Below, one piece after another: positions 23,026 to 35,046 of a DNA stretch of 64,000 bases. Position 1 is the first letter of the stretch. Each line of letters opens with the position of its first letter. The DNA comes from Quercus robur. Its lineage: Eukaryota > Streptophyta > Magnoliopsida > Fagales > Fagaceae. Made by a program: the position numbers and the translations under genes. The notes under the pieces were generated by a model. That model worked only from the letters and a program-made list of their open reading frames with translations, had not been told where the DNA came from and searched no databases. The stretch spans positions 10,591,974-10,655,973 of the forward strand of contig NC_065536.1 of NCBI RefSeq assembly GCF_932294415.1, given 5' to 3'.

Positions 23026-24000
23026 ATGAATTTATGTTTGAAAATGAAGAGGAAAGCAAAAGAGGAGACATCATTTATGAAAGATGGAAGACTATTATTA
23101 GAGGAGCTTCTTGTGTTTTGCAATGGAAAAAGCAATCCAATCTGTATCTTCTTTGCCAAAGAGCTTAGAAGAGCAACAAACAACTATGACCAACGCCAAT
23201 GTTTTCTGCAGGATGTTGTTTTTGAGTTTTACAAGGGTTATCTGGAAGGTCATTTAATCTCAGTCAAGAAGTTTAGAGATGAAAAAAATATTTTGTTAGT
23301 AAAGACATTGCAGTTGAATGCATTCTTCAACAATGTTCTAAGGCTCTCTGGTTGCTGCTTGGAGCCTTGGAGACTAAAAATCCAACTCTAGTGTATGAAT
23401 TTGCAGGTCACAGCATTCTCTCCATCTGTATATATGTAACTCATAGAGACCACTTTAAGCCAATACCATGGAAGTTTCAGATAAGGATTGCAAGGGACAT
23501 GGCTAATGCAGTAGCATATCTCCATACTTCATTTTCCAGGCCCATCATCCATAGAGACATTAATTCCTCCAAATTCAAATTGGATGAGAACAATGTTGCT
23601 AAGTTGATTGATTTTTCACTCTCAATATCTATTCCAGATGGTTAATGTAGAAGATGCTATATGTGGCAGAATAGGTTATGCTGCACCTGAGAATCTGGTT
23701 ACAGGCTATTTAACTGAGAAGGCTGATGTGTGTAGTTTTGGTTTGTTTCTATTTGAGCTTTTGGCTGGAAGGAGGTTTGGCAATCTTGCTGTAATGATGA
23801 AGCCCTTCAACCAGATTGAGTGAAGTCCTCTGTTGAACAAAATCTATTGATTAGAATTGTAGACAATGGCAGAAAGAATCAACCAGAAACAATTTCTTGA
23901 TTATGCAATGCTTGGCCTAAGTTGCATCTCTAATACAGCAGAATATAGTCCAACAATAATTGATGTTTCAAAGCAACTCAGTTAAATTTATGAGCCTATC
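23026..24000 (+). pseudogene. ZED1-related (ZRK-like) receptor-like cytoplasmic kinase, pseudogene A
   Basis: The reading starts MNLCLKMKRKAKEETSF and continues LLLEELLVFCNGKSNPI and ELRRATNNYDQRQCFLQD. This layout is typical of ZED1-related kinases, cytoplasmic pseudokinase-like partners of the ZAR1 immune receptor. Kinase landmarks are SVKKF (Lys of subdomain II), the hydrophobic VYEF, PIIHRDINSS, LIDFS instead of DFG, GYLTEKADVCSFG and a C-terminal SPTIIDVSKQL. Frameshifts lie near 23362 (an 8-bp tandem duplication around CTTGGAG) and near 23640, and the segment after SVKKF is shortened. It cannot make a full kinase. The lost DFG is also seen in functional ZRK pseudokinases, so it is not by itself decay. 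The ZRK assignment comes from motif style; kinase family membership is certain. Confidence 0.8.
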
Positions 24001-24239
24001 TTGCCTCCTTAGCTCAGCTCTATCCTAAATGATTAATATTCAAGTCTTCTATGCTTGATGTAGCATTTGAAGACACAAATATGTCACCAAGAGTAAAGTC
24101 ATTGAATAAAATGGTTGCCATATTACAACTTATGTGGGATAAAGTTAGGTTTAATGTCAGCAGCAATTGCAGAAGGAAACAAAAACAATAGCTACAACCA
24201 AGAGCAGCTAACAAGAATCAAACACTGAAACATGGATTT

Positions 24240-25090
24240 TCAAAAAATGGCAAAGAGACCTTTTAAGAATAAATTTCTTTACTTGTTTATGCCAAATTAA
24301 CATGTATCAAAGCCAAGAGCATTTTAGTTTAGAGTTATTGTCTACTCTCTTTTCTAAAGTAAATCAGGATTTGAATCCCCTCTCTCTCATTGTTATAACT
24401 ATCGAATTATATATAAATTTAAAATAAATAAAAAGAACATTTATCTACACCTCACCAATCACTGTTTGCACCAGCTCATTCTCTTGTCTAATGCTTCAAA
24501 CTATTTTTTAGTTCTATTAAGGCCCAATGTTACATTTATAAGGAGTGTTGTTGCGGGCAACACATCTTATGGGGTTGGCCATCTTTTGTAATTGGATTGA
24601 TTTAGAGTTTCATTTTACTTTGTATTCATATAGGAATTAGTTTTTTAGATTATTATCAGTTGAGAAATTTATGGTACATGAACTTTATTTCTAGAAGCTA
24701 TATAAGAAAGGATACAGTTGGATTAAAAAAAAAAAAAAAAAAAAAGAAGATGTTTGATTAATGATATTTGATATTTATAGGGAATTTCCAAGCTGTTAGG
24801 GTGCTGATTCCTAACAACTTTGGTGTAGATTCCTTAGTTTTCCTGCTTGGCGCTAATTCCAAGAAACCTAAAGTGTTGGTTCTTCAGTTTATATTTTGAA
24901 TTTGTTCTTTTATCTTCCTCTTTGATATTGTCCTGCATCAAGCAAAGCTTAACCCTAAGTAAACTTATACTTGCAATTTAAGTAACCTAATCGGCTTGTC
25001 GTACTAAGATTAGAATAGGGTTAGCTAGGCTTGCTTATAAATACCCTCCAATGAACAACTTTATGTTATCAATATCAATTTTGTTTGCTC
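24240..25090. other. Spacer with LTR- or promoter-like sequence
   Basis: No gene is recognised. A TATA-like GCTTATAAATACC near 25037, followed by a pyrimidine-rich stretch, and an earlier poly(A) run at 24726-24746 suggest degraded retroelement sequence, possibly a Copia LTR. No matching second LTR or target duplication was found. Confidence 0.3.
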
Positions 25091-25324
25091 TCTTTTAAAA
25101 TGACATTGGAGTTGTAGCTTAATGAAAAATCGTTTTGAAATTCTCAATATCTATCATATTTTGTTAAAATAAAAGAAAAATGATTTTTCAAAGTATAAAA
25201 AAATTTCATTTTGTCAATGCCTATAAATCTCGTCAACATGTTTTTCCTCAGTATTTTAAAACATTATAGCACAATTTCTCATACATCTTATCCTGATGCG
25301 CAATAATAGAATGCTCGAAATGAA

Positions 25325-25511
25325 ATTACATGGGGTGTGGCTTAATGGTAGGAGTTCTTGTCCTAACACTTAGAAAGAAGCGGTTCGAGTGATAGCCCTA
25401 GTAAGGCCCGTGTAATACATGTGGTATTACCCATTGCTATCACATGGCGTGGGGCTGATGAGCCCACACTAGAGACTCCCTTTTTTATTCAACAAAAAAA
25501 AAAAAAAAAAA
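25325..25511 (+). mobile_element. tRNA-derived SINE with 14-bp target duplication
   Basis: The element has a pol III A box TGGCTTAATGG (25338-25348) and a B box GGTTCGAGTGA (25382-25392), and ends in a run of about 19 A. It is flanked by ATGCTCGAAATGAA at 25311-25324 and again at 25512-25525. All hallmarks of a plant SINE are present and the duplication is perfect, so the insertion is fairly recent. Confidence 0.9.
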
Positions 25512-25729
25512 ATGCTCGAAATGAATAAAAAGTTCATCACATTGTCACCACTATTAGAGCTCTTACCATCTAAAATGAAAGCTTTAGGGTTCTATACAAT
25601 TCTGAATTAGTAGATTTTATATTTTGTGGAAAATTTTACCCTAAATGATCTAAGTTTGGTGGTCTGATTTGGTCAATGAGCCATGCATGCCATTAAAACA
25701 AAAGTCAACATGCTGATATTTGTTGGAGC

Positions 25730-25990
25730 CATGATGGAATCAAAAGAAACAGGACCAGCATGGAAATCCTCACCCCTAAGGACCTAACTTAAAAAAAAAG
25801 GATGAGAAACCTGGTCCACAAATTTGATCTCTGTACATCATTTTATTTTTTGGTCTGGCTCTCAACCAGGTACAACACGCGTGTATTAGATGAAGGAATT
25901 GAAGAGAAACTCCATGGAAAATGCCGAGTCATTAGGATGAAATTTCTCAGTTTCCTGATTGGTCTTCGTAATTTTGATGACCTTTCTTTA
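25730..25990 (+). repeat. Kinase-upstream segment, copy 2
   Basis: This repeats 21120-21400 and 41570-41830. The copy is cut at its 3' end by the LINE inserted at 26007; the continuation (CTCTTTGAA...) resumes on the far side at about 28736. Confidence 0.65.
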
Positions 25991-26006
25991 GTGGACTAAG
26001 TTTTTT

Positions 26007-28730
26007 CCTTTTTTTTTTTTTTTTTTTGAGAATGAACCATAATAATATTATTAATCAAAAGTGGCTAAGTCAGCCTAAACAACATGATGAATGTCTGGTG
26101 GTACATCTTCCATCCAGACAGTTAGATTTTGCTCCCTAATAGCCCGTCTTGCCAAAGCATGGGCGACAGTATTTACTTGACGGCATACATGAGAAAAACC
26201 GACAAATTGAAAAGAAGTTGACAAACTTTTGACATCTTGAAGTAGATGACCATTTAAGGCCCGGGATGGAGTATCATCATTGAGCTCCCTGCATATGGTT
26301 TCTGAATCTCCTTCAAAGATGGCTTAGGTTATTCCAAGTTCAAGTGCAAATTCCGTGGCTCTCCTCACAGCTAATGCTTCGACTTGTGCAACTGTTGTTG
26401 GAAGTGGCATTTGTTGCAACATAGATGCCATTACAGCTCCTTTTGCATTCCTGATTACGACGCCAACACCTGCCTTCTCTTGTTGGGGAAAAATAGCGCC
26501 ATCATAATTAACTTTGTAAACCCCTTGGTCCAGCGGCTTCCATCTGGTATGGTTCCGATGTTGTGGTGTCCCATTGACTGGGTGAAGGAGTTGGAACTCG
26601 TTTTTCCTATCTTTTGACAGCGTATAAATCTGATCAAGTGGGCGTGCTGCTTCCTTGAGACAAATCTAGTTTTGCCTATTCCACACTGCCCAGCTCGTGA
26701 ATGCCATTAAAGCTACATTAGTCTGTTCTGCAAATGCTTGCTTGAATATATCCTTGATACTTCTTCCTTCATCTCCTCAAGCCACCTCCATTGTAGGTCT
26801 GCGTTCCACACTACCTGCACATCAGAACAAAAGAAAATAGCATGTGAGCAGTCTTCATCCCCTGTTTTACACACTTCACATTGACCGTCTTGTGTGATCT
26901 TCCTACGGCAAAGGTTGGTCTTCACAAGCAAAGCTTCTCTGCTAGCTCTCCAGACAAAATTCTTTATCTTATTAGGCACCTCCAGTCCCCATAAACTCTT
27001 CCAAAAACCTGAATCTTGCTCTGCTCTCTGGGGTTGTACAACACTCTCATGTAAGAACCGGTAACCCGATTTTACAGAGTAATTACCAGAAGGAGTGAAT
27101 GGCCAAATTAGTACATCTGTTTGGTGTGTAGAGCTCAAGGGAATGTTTTTTATGGTCTCTGCTTCCTGTACAGTGAACACATGATCAATAACCTCTGTCC
27201 TCCACCTCCGTGTCACCGGATTTATTAGAACCTCCACATTTGAATTCTCTTGACCAAACAAAACCGGTGTGGTTATTTTGGCTGAAACTTTTGATGGTAG
27301 CTAGTTATCCCCCCATATCCGTATCTTCTTCCCATCTCCCACTCTCCATAGGGCCCCTTTGGTGATAACCTCCCTGCCTTTAAGTATACTTTTCTATGCA
27401 TAAGAAGCGGAGGACAAATCCTTTGCTTCTAGGATAGAACTCTTAGGAAAAAATCTAGCCTTGAAAACTCGGTAAAACAATGAGTTGTCATCATGAAGTA
27501 ATCTCCAAGCTAGTTTAACAAGCATCGCCTCATTAAACATAGTAAGATCTTTAAGTCCCATCCCCCCTTGATCTTTGTGTTGACACATATCCTCCCACCT
27601 AACCCAATGGATTTTTCTCCTATCTCCCCTTTGCCCCCACCAAAACTTCCTTATAAGAGACTCAATCTCATGGCACAAAGTGATAGGGAGTTTAAAACAA
27701 CTCATCGTATAGGTGGGAATGGCTTGGATAACTGATTTGATGAGTACTTCCCTACCGGCTTGCGACAATAATTTGCCCTCCCACCCTTTTAATCTCTTCC
27801 ATACTTTTTGTTTCAATTGATCAAAGCTTGCTCTTTTGTTTCTCCCAACCAATGCCGGAAATCCCAGATATTCTTCATATTGCTTTAGCTCATTTACTCC
27901 GAGGGCTCCCATAATCTGCCTTTGCATTTCATTTGGGGTGGATTTACTAAAAAAGAGAGCTGTTTTGTCTCTATTTAGTTTTTGCCCCGACACTTTTTCA
28001 TAGGACGAAAGAATATCCATCACCTTTTGACAATCATGGATGGTGGCCCTGCAAAACAAAAGACTATCGTTTGCAAAAAAGTAAATGGGTTAGTTTTGGG
28101 CCGTTGCGACAAATGGAAACACCCTGTAAATCACCTCTCTCTGTTGCTTTTTGAATCATACAGTGCAAACCTTCTGAGCATAGCAAGAATAGATAGGGAG
28201 ATAGTGGATCTCCTTGGCGGATACCACAACTTGGCTTGATATTTCCGCAAGGTTCCCCATTGATCAAGATTGAGTATGTGACTGTGGTAATACACTCCAT
28301 GATTAAGGCTACCCACCGATCATTAAATCCCATCTGAGTCATCACCACCTTCAAAAAAGACCATTCAACTCGATCATATGCCTTACTCATGTCGAGTTTA
28401 ATAGCCATGAATCCTGAATTACCAGAGTTGTGATTTTTCATGTAATGCAGCGTTTCAAAGGCAACAAAGATATTATCTGTAATCAAGCGCCCTTTAAGAA
28501 AAACACTTTGATGTTCCGAGATAATATAGGGGAGTACTCTCTTCAACCTGTTAGCAAGAACTTTTGAAAAAATCTTATAAAGCACGTTACATAAACTAAT
28601 AGGTCTGAACTCCATGACATTCTCTGGATTTTTAGTTTTAGGGATCAAAGTGATAAATGTATGATTTAATGAATTTGGTAAAGAACCCAAATTTAAAAAA
28701 TGCAGTATATCATGAATCACATCACCTTTA
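26007..28730 (-). mobile_element. 5'-truncated LINE retrotransposon
   Basis: The poly(A) tail appears as poly(T) at about 26007-26028. The element runs on the minus strand through RNase H, a reverse-transcriptase zinc-binding domain and reverse transcriptase, and is cut off at about 28730 inside ORF2. Flanking DNA on both sides belongs to the duplicated kinase-upstream segment, which confirms an insertion. A short ACTAA on both sides may be what remains of the target duplication. Confidence 0.85.
26075..28720 (-). pseudogene. LINE ORF2 remnant (reverse transcriptase, zinc-binding, RNase H)
   Basis: From the 5' end on the minus strand, the reverse transcriptase shows FITLIPKTKNPENVMEFRPI, QSVFLKGRLITDNI, KLDMSKAYDRVEWSFL and IRQGDPLSPYLFLL. 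The catalytic FADD has become FAND and the frame shifts by one base there (28059-28064). The next open piece (27394-28059) covers the RT thumb and connection. 26713-27261 holds the zinc-binding domain with SVKSGY, WRASREALLVKTNL and CEVCKTGDEDCSHAIFFC. The RNase H part below 26540 shows VNYDGA, VEALAVRRA, EGDSE and AHALARRA, with one TAA stop (GIT-stop-AIF). The element copies itself by target-primed reverse transcription; this copy is dead. Confidence 0.88.
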
Positions 28731-29775
28731 ACTAACTCTTTGAATATAATATTTTATAGGTATTACACTATATAGCGCATTATTTATTTATTTATATTTA
28801 TTTTTTGAGAAGGAATAGCTCATTAAATATTGTGTAAGACTTCCCCATCCACAAGCTAGCAAATTCTGATAAAAGTTTGTCCTGATTTTATAGCCATTTT
28901 TTATTGAAAATTTCATCCAAGCTCTTCTACGTGATGTTCATAGTTATGAGAATAGTCAACTTGAACCAACAATAATAAGTTAATTACTCTTTTGACCAAG
29001 AGTCTAGTAGCTCGATTACAGGCGAAGCTAGCGGCCATAGCTTTCCTTAGCTTTTAAAATTTTTTCACAGCAACTAATTTTCTTAATTTCAATCATAATA
29101 TACTCGCTGGTCCTCCTCAAATTTTTGAATTTGGCCTCTCACAACGTAGAATTTATACTAAAAACATTTATAATTGGCTCTCAATTTTTGAACTCGTCTT
29201 GAAAAGCCCCCCAAAAAAAATTGAACTCTTTTGAAAAAAACCCAAAAAAATTTAACGTACTATAAAAAAATAAAAAAAATAAAAACCCAAAAAATTAAAT
29301 TGGCCCAAAAATAAAAATACCCAGTCCATTCGTTGCCTAGAACACCGTCGATCAACAGTTTTTCTCCTCCTCACACCGGACTTTCTTGGCCTCGCATAGC
29401 TATAACAAAGCTGACTGGCTATCTGTGAAATGGATAGAACTATAGCAGCTTGAAAGACTTTAAAAGTTAGATACAGAGAGAGAGAGAATAATTGAGATGA
29501 GATCAGTGGTAAGTGAAATAATGTGTTGCGGAGTAAAGAGATTGAACAAGACACTTGGGAATACATGGAGAAAATTGAAACGCATGTTTTGGCTTTTAAA
29601 GTTTAAACTCTGAGTCTTCAGTTTTATGATAGTATCACCCTCAACACTTACTGTGAAAATGCCGCAAACATTGATATACGTGACATATTATTTCTGTAAT
29701 ATTTAATTAATTTTGCCAACTACTTTCCCTACACCAATGTGTCATTTACTATTGCTTCTATTTTTTTTTTTTTTT
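28731..29775. other. AT-rich spacer; possible hAT end
   Basis: The first 150 bp are flank of the kinase-upstream segment. A CAGGCGAAGCTAGCGGCC stretch at about 29019 resembles the end of hAT-type elements, but no matching inverted end was located. No gene is recognised. Confidence 0.4.
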
Positions 29776-30150
29776 ATGATAAAATGTAAAACTAATTTTC
29801 TAAATTTTTTCAGATTTCATTTCAGTCCTTTAACTTTGTTTGTATTCATTTCAGTCCTCTAACTTTCAAGTTTATTCAATTAAGACTTTTCCATCAACTT
29901 TTGTTATATGTTGTGGTTAATTTTTCAATTTTATAAATTTTTCTTCAAATTTTTTAAATTGGAAAAATTCAATTAATGATTGAAAAATATTTTTCAAATT
30001 TTTTTTCAAAAAATTTTAACAAAAGTTAACAGAAATGCCTTAATTGAATAAATCTGAAACTTAGAAGACTGAAATGAACGAAAGTAAAGTTAGAGAACTG
30101 AAATAAAATCTAAAAAAAGTTAGAGGATCAGTTTTGCATTTTAACCTTTT
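29776..30150. mobile_element. Foldback MITE
   Basis: The first and last 130 bp or so are inverted copies of each other: the left arm with TCATTTCAGTCCTTTAACTT pairs with the reverse complement of about 30010-30150. Both ends abut T-runs. There is no coding sequence. The structure is that of a small non-autonomous DNA element. Confidence 0.75.
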
Positions 30151-30198
30151 TTTTTTTTTTTTGTCTGGTCTTGTCAAATGTCAATTGTCATAATTTTT

Positions 30199-31442
30199 TT
30201 TTGTGAAAATATTATTTTAATCTCTATATTTTGAAATTATAGTTAATTTAATTCTTATATTTTGGTAGTAGTTAATTTAGTTTTTATTATTATTTTCTTT
30301 CAATTTGCAATTAATTTAATTCTTACCGCTAAAGTCATTATTGGAAAATGTTTACGTAATGCTTACGTGGATATTAAAATAATGATAAATTTTTTATTGA
30401 CATTATAAAATGTCACATCAACATTTTAATATAAAAAAATTAATTTATCAATTTTAAAGAGATTAAAAAAAACACCAACTTTGAAGTGAATTGGAGGAAC
30501 GTTGAGGAGCTGTTTGTTTCAGCATGTTCGGCATGAGGGGAATAGGTTAGCTCATTGTTTAACTAAAAAAGTAGTTTTATCTGCAGATACTGATGTATGG
30601 GTAGAATCTCTACCTAAGGATGTGGAAGACGTTTTCCATTCAAATTTGCCTTGAACTTGTGTTGAGTTTTGATTTCGCTTACCTTTGTCTCCAAAAAAAA
30701 AAAAAAAAAAAAAAAAAAAAGCACCAACTTTGAATTCCAAATCTGGCAACACGGGGGTTGAACCATAACACCTTCAATGATACATGAATTGGGTTCAACA
30801 ACATGCAATGGTCTGTGCTGATGGAACTTGTTGGTGTTGTGATAATATAATCAAACTGATTTGGATCTGTAGTGTTGAGGAGTTGATCAAGCAAAGAAAT
30901 TTGGTGGATGTTCTGTTCAAGATTCAACATGATGTAACATCTTTGTCTTTGTACTGTTCCCAGCATATGTAATAGGATCATCTCTCTCTCCAATTCGGTC
31001 CCAAACAGGTTCTAATAGGCGTGTGGAGAACGACTTTGGGAAAAATGAGGCTTCTGAACAAATTTAATTGGCTGAAACCGTCCCTATCTTTGTGGAGATT
31101 GATTTTATGGGTTTATGTTCTTTTGAGTTTTATGTTCAAGATCTGTGTTCACAGATCTGGAATTTAAAGGTCTCTTATTCTTTTTCTTTTTTCTTTTTTA
31201 ATTGATAAATTGATTTTTCCATTTAAAATGCTGATGTGGCATTTTCTCATACCAATAAAAAAAATTATCATTATTTTAATAGCCACGTAAACATTAATTG
31301 TGCTAAATATATATACACACCGTTTACCATGTAGGTATTTTTCGTTAATAACTTATAAATATAGATCAAATTGAATACTACCAAAATGTAATAACTAAAT
31401 TAATTATGACCTCAAAATGTAAGGATCAAAATAGTATTTTTA
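30199..31442. mobile_element. Long-terminal-inverted-repeat element I
   Basis: The left arm (about 30199-30466) and the reverse complement of the right arm (about 31193-31442) match over 250 bp, sharing blocks such as ATTTTGGTAGTA and TTACGTGG. The interior of about 720 bp contains a LINE insertion (30486-30721) and unique sequence (30735-31190). Long inverted arms with unrelated cargo are typical of Mutator-like (MULE) elements. The family is inferred and no target duplication was found. Confidence 0.65.
30486..30721 (+). mobile_element. LINE 3' fragment with 13-bp target duplication
   Basis: The frame reads FQHVRHEGNRLAHCLTKKVV and later DVEDVFHSNLP-stop, the end of a LINE RNase H domain, followed by a short 3' UTR and a run of about 28 A. 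CACCAACTTTGAA flanks it at 30473-30485 and 30722-30734. It is a strongly 5'-truncated insertion, younger than the element it sits in. Confidence 0.9.
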
Positions 31443-32771
31443 CCTATTGATATTGGGTTTCTCTCTCTCTCTTTCATTTGTAGTAAATTATATTTGGTGT
31501 AACATTTTGTTATGTTATATGAGTCACTTTTCATTGGTGTAATATATTCAAAATCACACCGTTAGATTACATAATTTAATTATCCTTAACACGCTTTTCA
31601 ATTTTCATGTTAATCAGTCAGATGTAGTTTACTTTTTAATCACTAAATTCACATTTTTTAATATATAATTTATAAAATAAACTTAACATTTAATTTTTTA
31701 TTTTTTATTTTTTGACAAAGAAAATAGCTATTAATCTCTTATCATCTAAGATTTTGTAAGCATAGAGAAATTTTTTAGAGGCAATTTAATATCTAATCAA
31801 CAATTCACATTCTTTAACCCATTGGCAGTTGAGCCTGCATGATGACACAACTCACAACCTAACCGTCAAGGACCAATTTTGAATCGAGCAACGGCCTAAG
31901 TCAATTCTCCAGTTATATAAAATGTCATTCATGTCCACCTACGAACAACAAAATATATGACCTCGACCCTACAATCTTGGAGATAACTTTGAAATTAAAG
32001 GGGACAAATGACACGGGATAGAATTCCAAAATTCTTGAGATAATGCAATCTCTAGTGGGAGTACAATTGTACAAATATAGAGCACCACCATGAACCTGGA
32101 GAGGTATGCAAACACCAGCACCTCTTAACAAGGTTCCGTTGTGTTATTGCAGGTAAACATGGGACAAGTGATCAAATTGCATCATCGGAAGCCAATCTTA
32201 AGACTGACTTCTCATGACAAACAGAAGCTCTGTAAAGCAAGGGTGGATAGAGGTGGGTTAACAACAATCTACGTGTTGACTATACATATGTGATTAGAAG
32301 TTCTATTTGAAAAAAATAATAATAATAACTTTAAAAAATAATATAATATATTTAGACCTAAACTTACAGAATAAACTCTTTTTTTTTTTCTTTTTTTTTG
32401 AGGAACAATAGACTAAACTTTTAAGTTAAATGTTGTCTCAATATATTATATTAAGGGGAAAAGTTGATGAATGTCCTAAGGACATGTTTAAGAAATAATT
32501 TTGGAAGCTTTTTATGAGAAAAGAAAAAAATATATATTTTGACAACTTTTTATATTTTTCATGAAAATATTGTCAAAATTTTCTTATAAATTAACAAATG
32601 CCATAATGGCATCCATTAACAAGACCCTATTTTAAGACCCAATCACAAAGAAGATATTTTAGCTTAGTTTAGCTCATTTACAGACATCTTGCTAGCTTTT
32701 ATCACCTTCAAGGTTGATGGCTTTTGGGAATAAAATATGAATTTTATATGGATACTATAACTTTTTTTACA
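31443..32771. other. Spacer with unidentified complex sequence
   Basis: No gene is recognised. The part at 31800-32270 is less AT-rich and more complex than its surroundings and holds a 68-codon minus-strand frame (MLRGAGVCIPLQVHGG...). It may be a decayed gene fragment. Confidence 0.4.
31497..31770 (+). repeat. Diverged R1-like repeat
   Basis: The order of blocks (ATTCAAAATC, CACCGTTAGATTACA, GTTAATCAGTCAGATG, TTTTTGACAAAG) resembles R1 at 2476-2800, with heavy divergence. Confidence 0.4.
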
Positions 32772-33230
32772 TAAATTTTACGCAAAAATACTATTTTAGT
32801 TCTTATATTTTGGGGTTACAGTCAATTTAGTTTTTACATTTTGGTAGCAGCTAATTTGATCTCAATTATTTTCAACTTGCATTTAATTTAGTCCATACCA
32901 TTAAATCACTAACAGAAAGTACATATGTGACTAATAGTGTGCATTATTGGCATGTCTAATACTAACGTGTCTAAATTTAAGTGTCCACGTCAACGCTTAG
33001 ATGACAAAAAAAGTCACATCAGCATTTAAAAAAAAATAAAATTAAAAAAATAATAATGAAAAAGGCAAACCATTAGCACCAAAAATTATAATAATAAATC
33101 CATAAAAAATACAAAAATCTTGGAATAGAGAAATCTGGGCTAGATAGATCATTTTGAAGAGAAGATAATAAATATACTACACGCAATAAATGAATACATA
33201 TATTCAGCACAAAATGAAAATGTATTTTTT

Positions 33231-33329
33231 GGATTGGTACAAGTTGAGGCTGGGAATCTTGAAGAACTGCGTGGGTTACTTGGATTGCTAGCAGTGGCTC
33301 TCCTTCTTGGGCTCACGAATATGTTCTAA
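33231..33329 (+). pseudogene. Possible captured last exon with hydrophobic tail
   Basis: The frame reads GLVQVEAGNLEELRGL and continues into a hydrophobic stretch (LLAVALLLGLTNMF-stop), followed by DNA like a plant 3' UTR. Good codon texture inside an otherwise AT-rich transposon suggests captured host sequence. I cannot name the parent gene. The hydrophobic end could be a membrane anchor. Confidence 0.35.
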
Positions 33330-33887
33330 TGTTTATGTATTAGTCATTTTGTGGCTATGGAAATTGAAATCCTAGGTTGTAAATGCATTTTAAATCTCTG
33401 ATTAAAGCTTTGTATGTATTTTTTTTTTTTTTAATAAATTGGTTCGCTTTTTTAACTCATAGAAGAAGTTGGTTCTTTATGACATTCTGTTCTCAACGTT
33501 TGTTGATTTTGAATTTAGGTATGCCTTAATTGGATTAGTAAGGAAGATAAGAAAGAACGAGAAGATTGTAATAATATCCTGTGATTATTTAGTTTGGTAG
33601 TGCTGGATCTGCAATTGTTGGTGGTGTCGGATTGGTGTGGGGGATCTGGATTTAATAATGGTTGTGTTAGACTGTTTGGGTGAAAATTTGAATGGTTACC
33701 AAGAATTGATAAGAAAATTAAACGAAAAAAAAAAAAAGAAAAAAAAAGAAAAGGATATAATTGGTAAAAATATAACGAAAGAAAAATATTTTAAAAGGTT
33801 GATGTGGCTTTTTTTTGCCATCTAAGGGCTAACGTGGATACTTGGATTTAAACACATCAACATTAGACATACTAAAATAACACCGTT

Positions 33888-34186
33888 TTTTTTTACGAAA
33901 GATAGATGTATATTAACTTCAAAATAAAGTGTACAATGGGCCCGGCCCACCAAACTTAATATCCAACAGGGGGACTGAACCCAAAGAGAGAAAAATAAAG
34001 AAAAGGTGTACAATGGGCCTCCTAAAGAGCAGGCAGCCCATGCATGAGCTCAACAACGTGCCATGCTTCGAGCCAGGCGCTGGTACTCATCCAAAAACGA
34101 GACATAGCCTATTCCATAGCCTATTCCATATCCTCTTGTCGTCCCCTGCTTCGGAGTGTTCTGCACTTGACCTCCGGTGAATACAC
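33888..34186 (-). mobile_element. Short retroelement insertion in element II
   Basis: A GC-richer segment of about 300 bp with poly(T) at its left end breaks the right arm of element II. ACACC appears on both sides. The minus strand would carry the poly(A), as for a LINE or SINE 3' end. Its family is not recognised. Confidence 0.5.
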
Positions 34187-34347
34187 ACCATTAGACATGT
34201 AGACATTTTCCATTAGTGATTTGACAATAAAGACCAAATTGAGGGCAAGTTGAAAATGACTAAAACTAAATTGACTGTCACCAAAATGTAGGAATCAAAT
34301 TGACTATGATCTCAAATTGTAGAAACTAAAATGGTTTTTTCGCTTAA

Positions 34348-35046
34348 ATTTTATAAACTGATATTTTATCATTTATCAAAAAGTAATTCACACATTTATT
34401 TATTATATTTTTTAAGTTCAACAATCATATGTACTTTACTATATTAATTTGTAAAATTTTGTCTGTATTAATTTATAAAGGTTATATAGTAAAGTTATAA
34501 TAACTTTAGCATTTTCCATTAAATATATATTCCACATATCAATAAAAGTGAAAATTTATCCATAATTTTTTTGTGGAGTTTACTGGGTCTAAGCTCTGAT
34601 ATGAGATTTGGATCTCACGTGCTTGACCTATCCAAAAGTTGGCAAAGAGGGTAGAAGAAAAAAAGAGAACATTTTTTCAGCAAAGCAAAGGCAAATAGAT
34701 GAGACTAAAAGTAGAAGACAAGATTTTTGTTTTTTGATGATTATGGGCCGTTTCATGTAATATATAAATACATGGATTGGTTGCATGGCTCTCTCTGAAT
34801 AGTGAATTAATAAATACAGCTTGTTTTGTTCTTGTTATGTTCTCCATCGGCTATTGAAAATGTGATAGCTGGTGCCGTCCATTCATATAATTTACAATTG
34901 CTTAGCTCTCATATATATTAACTTTTTTATCTGGATAAGGCACACTTTTTAAATAAATAAATAAAAAACTTCAAAAAGGAACATATATATAGAAGGACCT
35001 AGAACAGAACAACAATGAAAACAGACAACAAATAGGGCTTATCGAC
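34348..35046. other. AT-rich spacer before the block B DC1 frame
   Basis: No gene is seen. A TATATATAG stretch at about 34985-34996 lies roughly 55 bp before the ATG at 35047 and could serve as a TATA box for the following frame. Confidence 0.4.

Larger units (their letters stand above)
32772..34347. mobile_element. Long-terminal-inverted-repeat element II
   Basis: The left arm (about 32772-33032) and right arm (about 33795-34347, itself interrupted at 33888-34186) are inverted copies and belong to the same family as element I. Shared blocks include ATTTTGGTAGCAG and ACGTGTCTAAATTTAAGTG. The interior (33040-33790) is unrelated to that of element I and contains a gene-like 3' exon. This is the pattern of a Pack-MULE. 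Confidence 0.65.

Noticed and set aside
29019..29640. Possible hAT element starting CAGGCGAAGCTAG
   Set aside because: The inverted right end and an 8-bp duplication could not be found, so only a possible end is noted.
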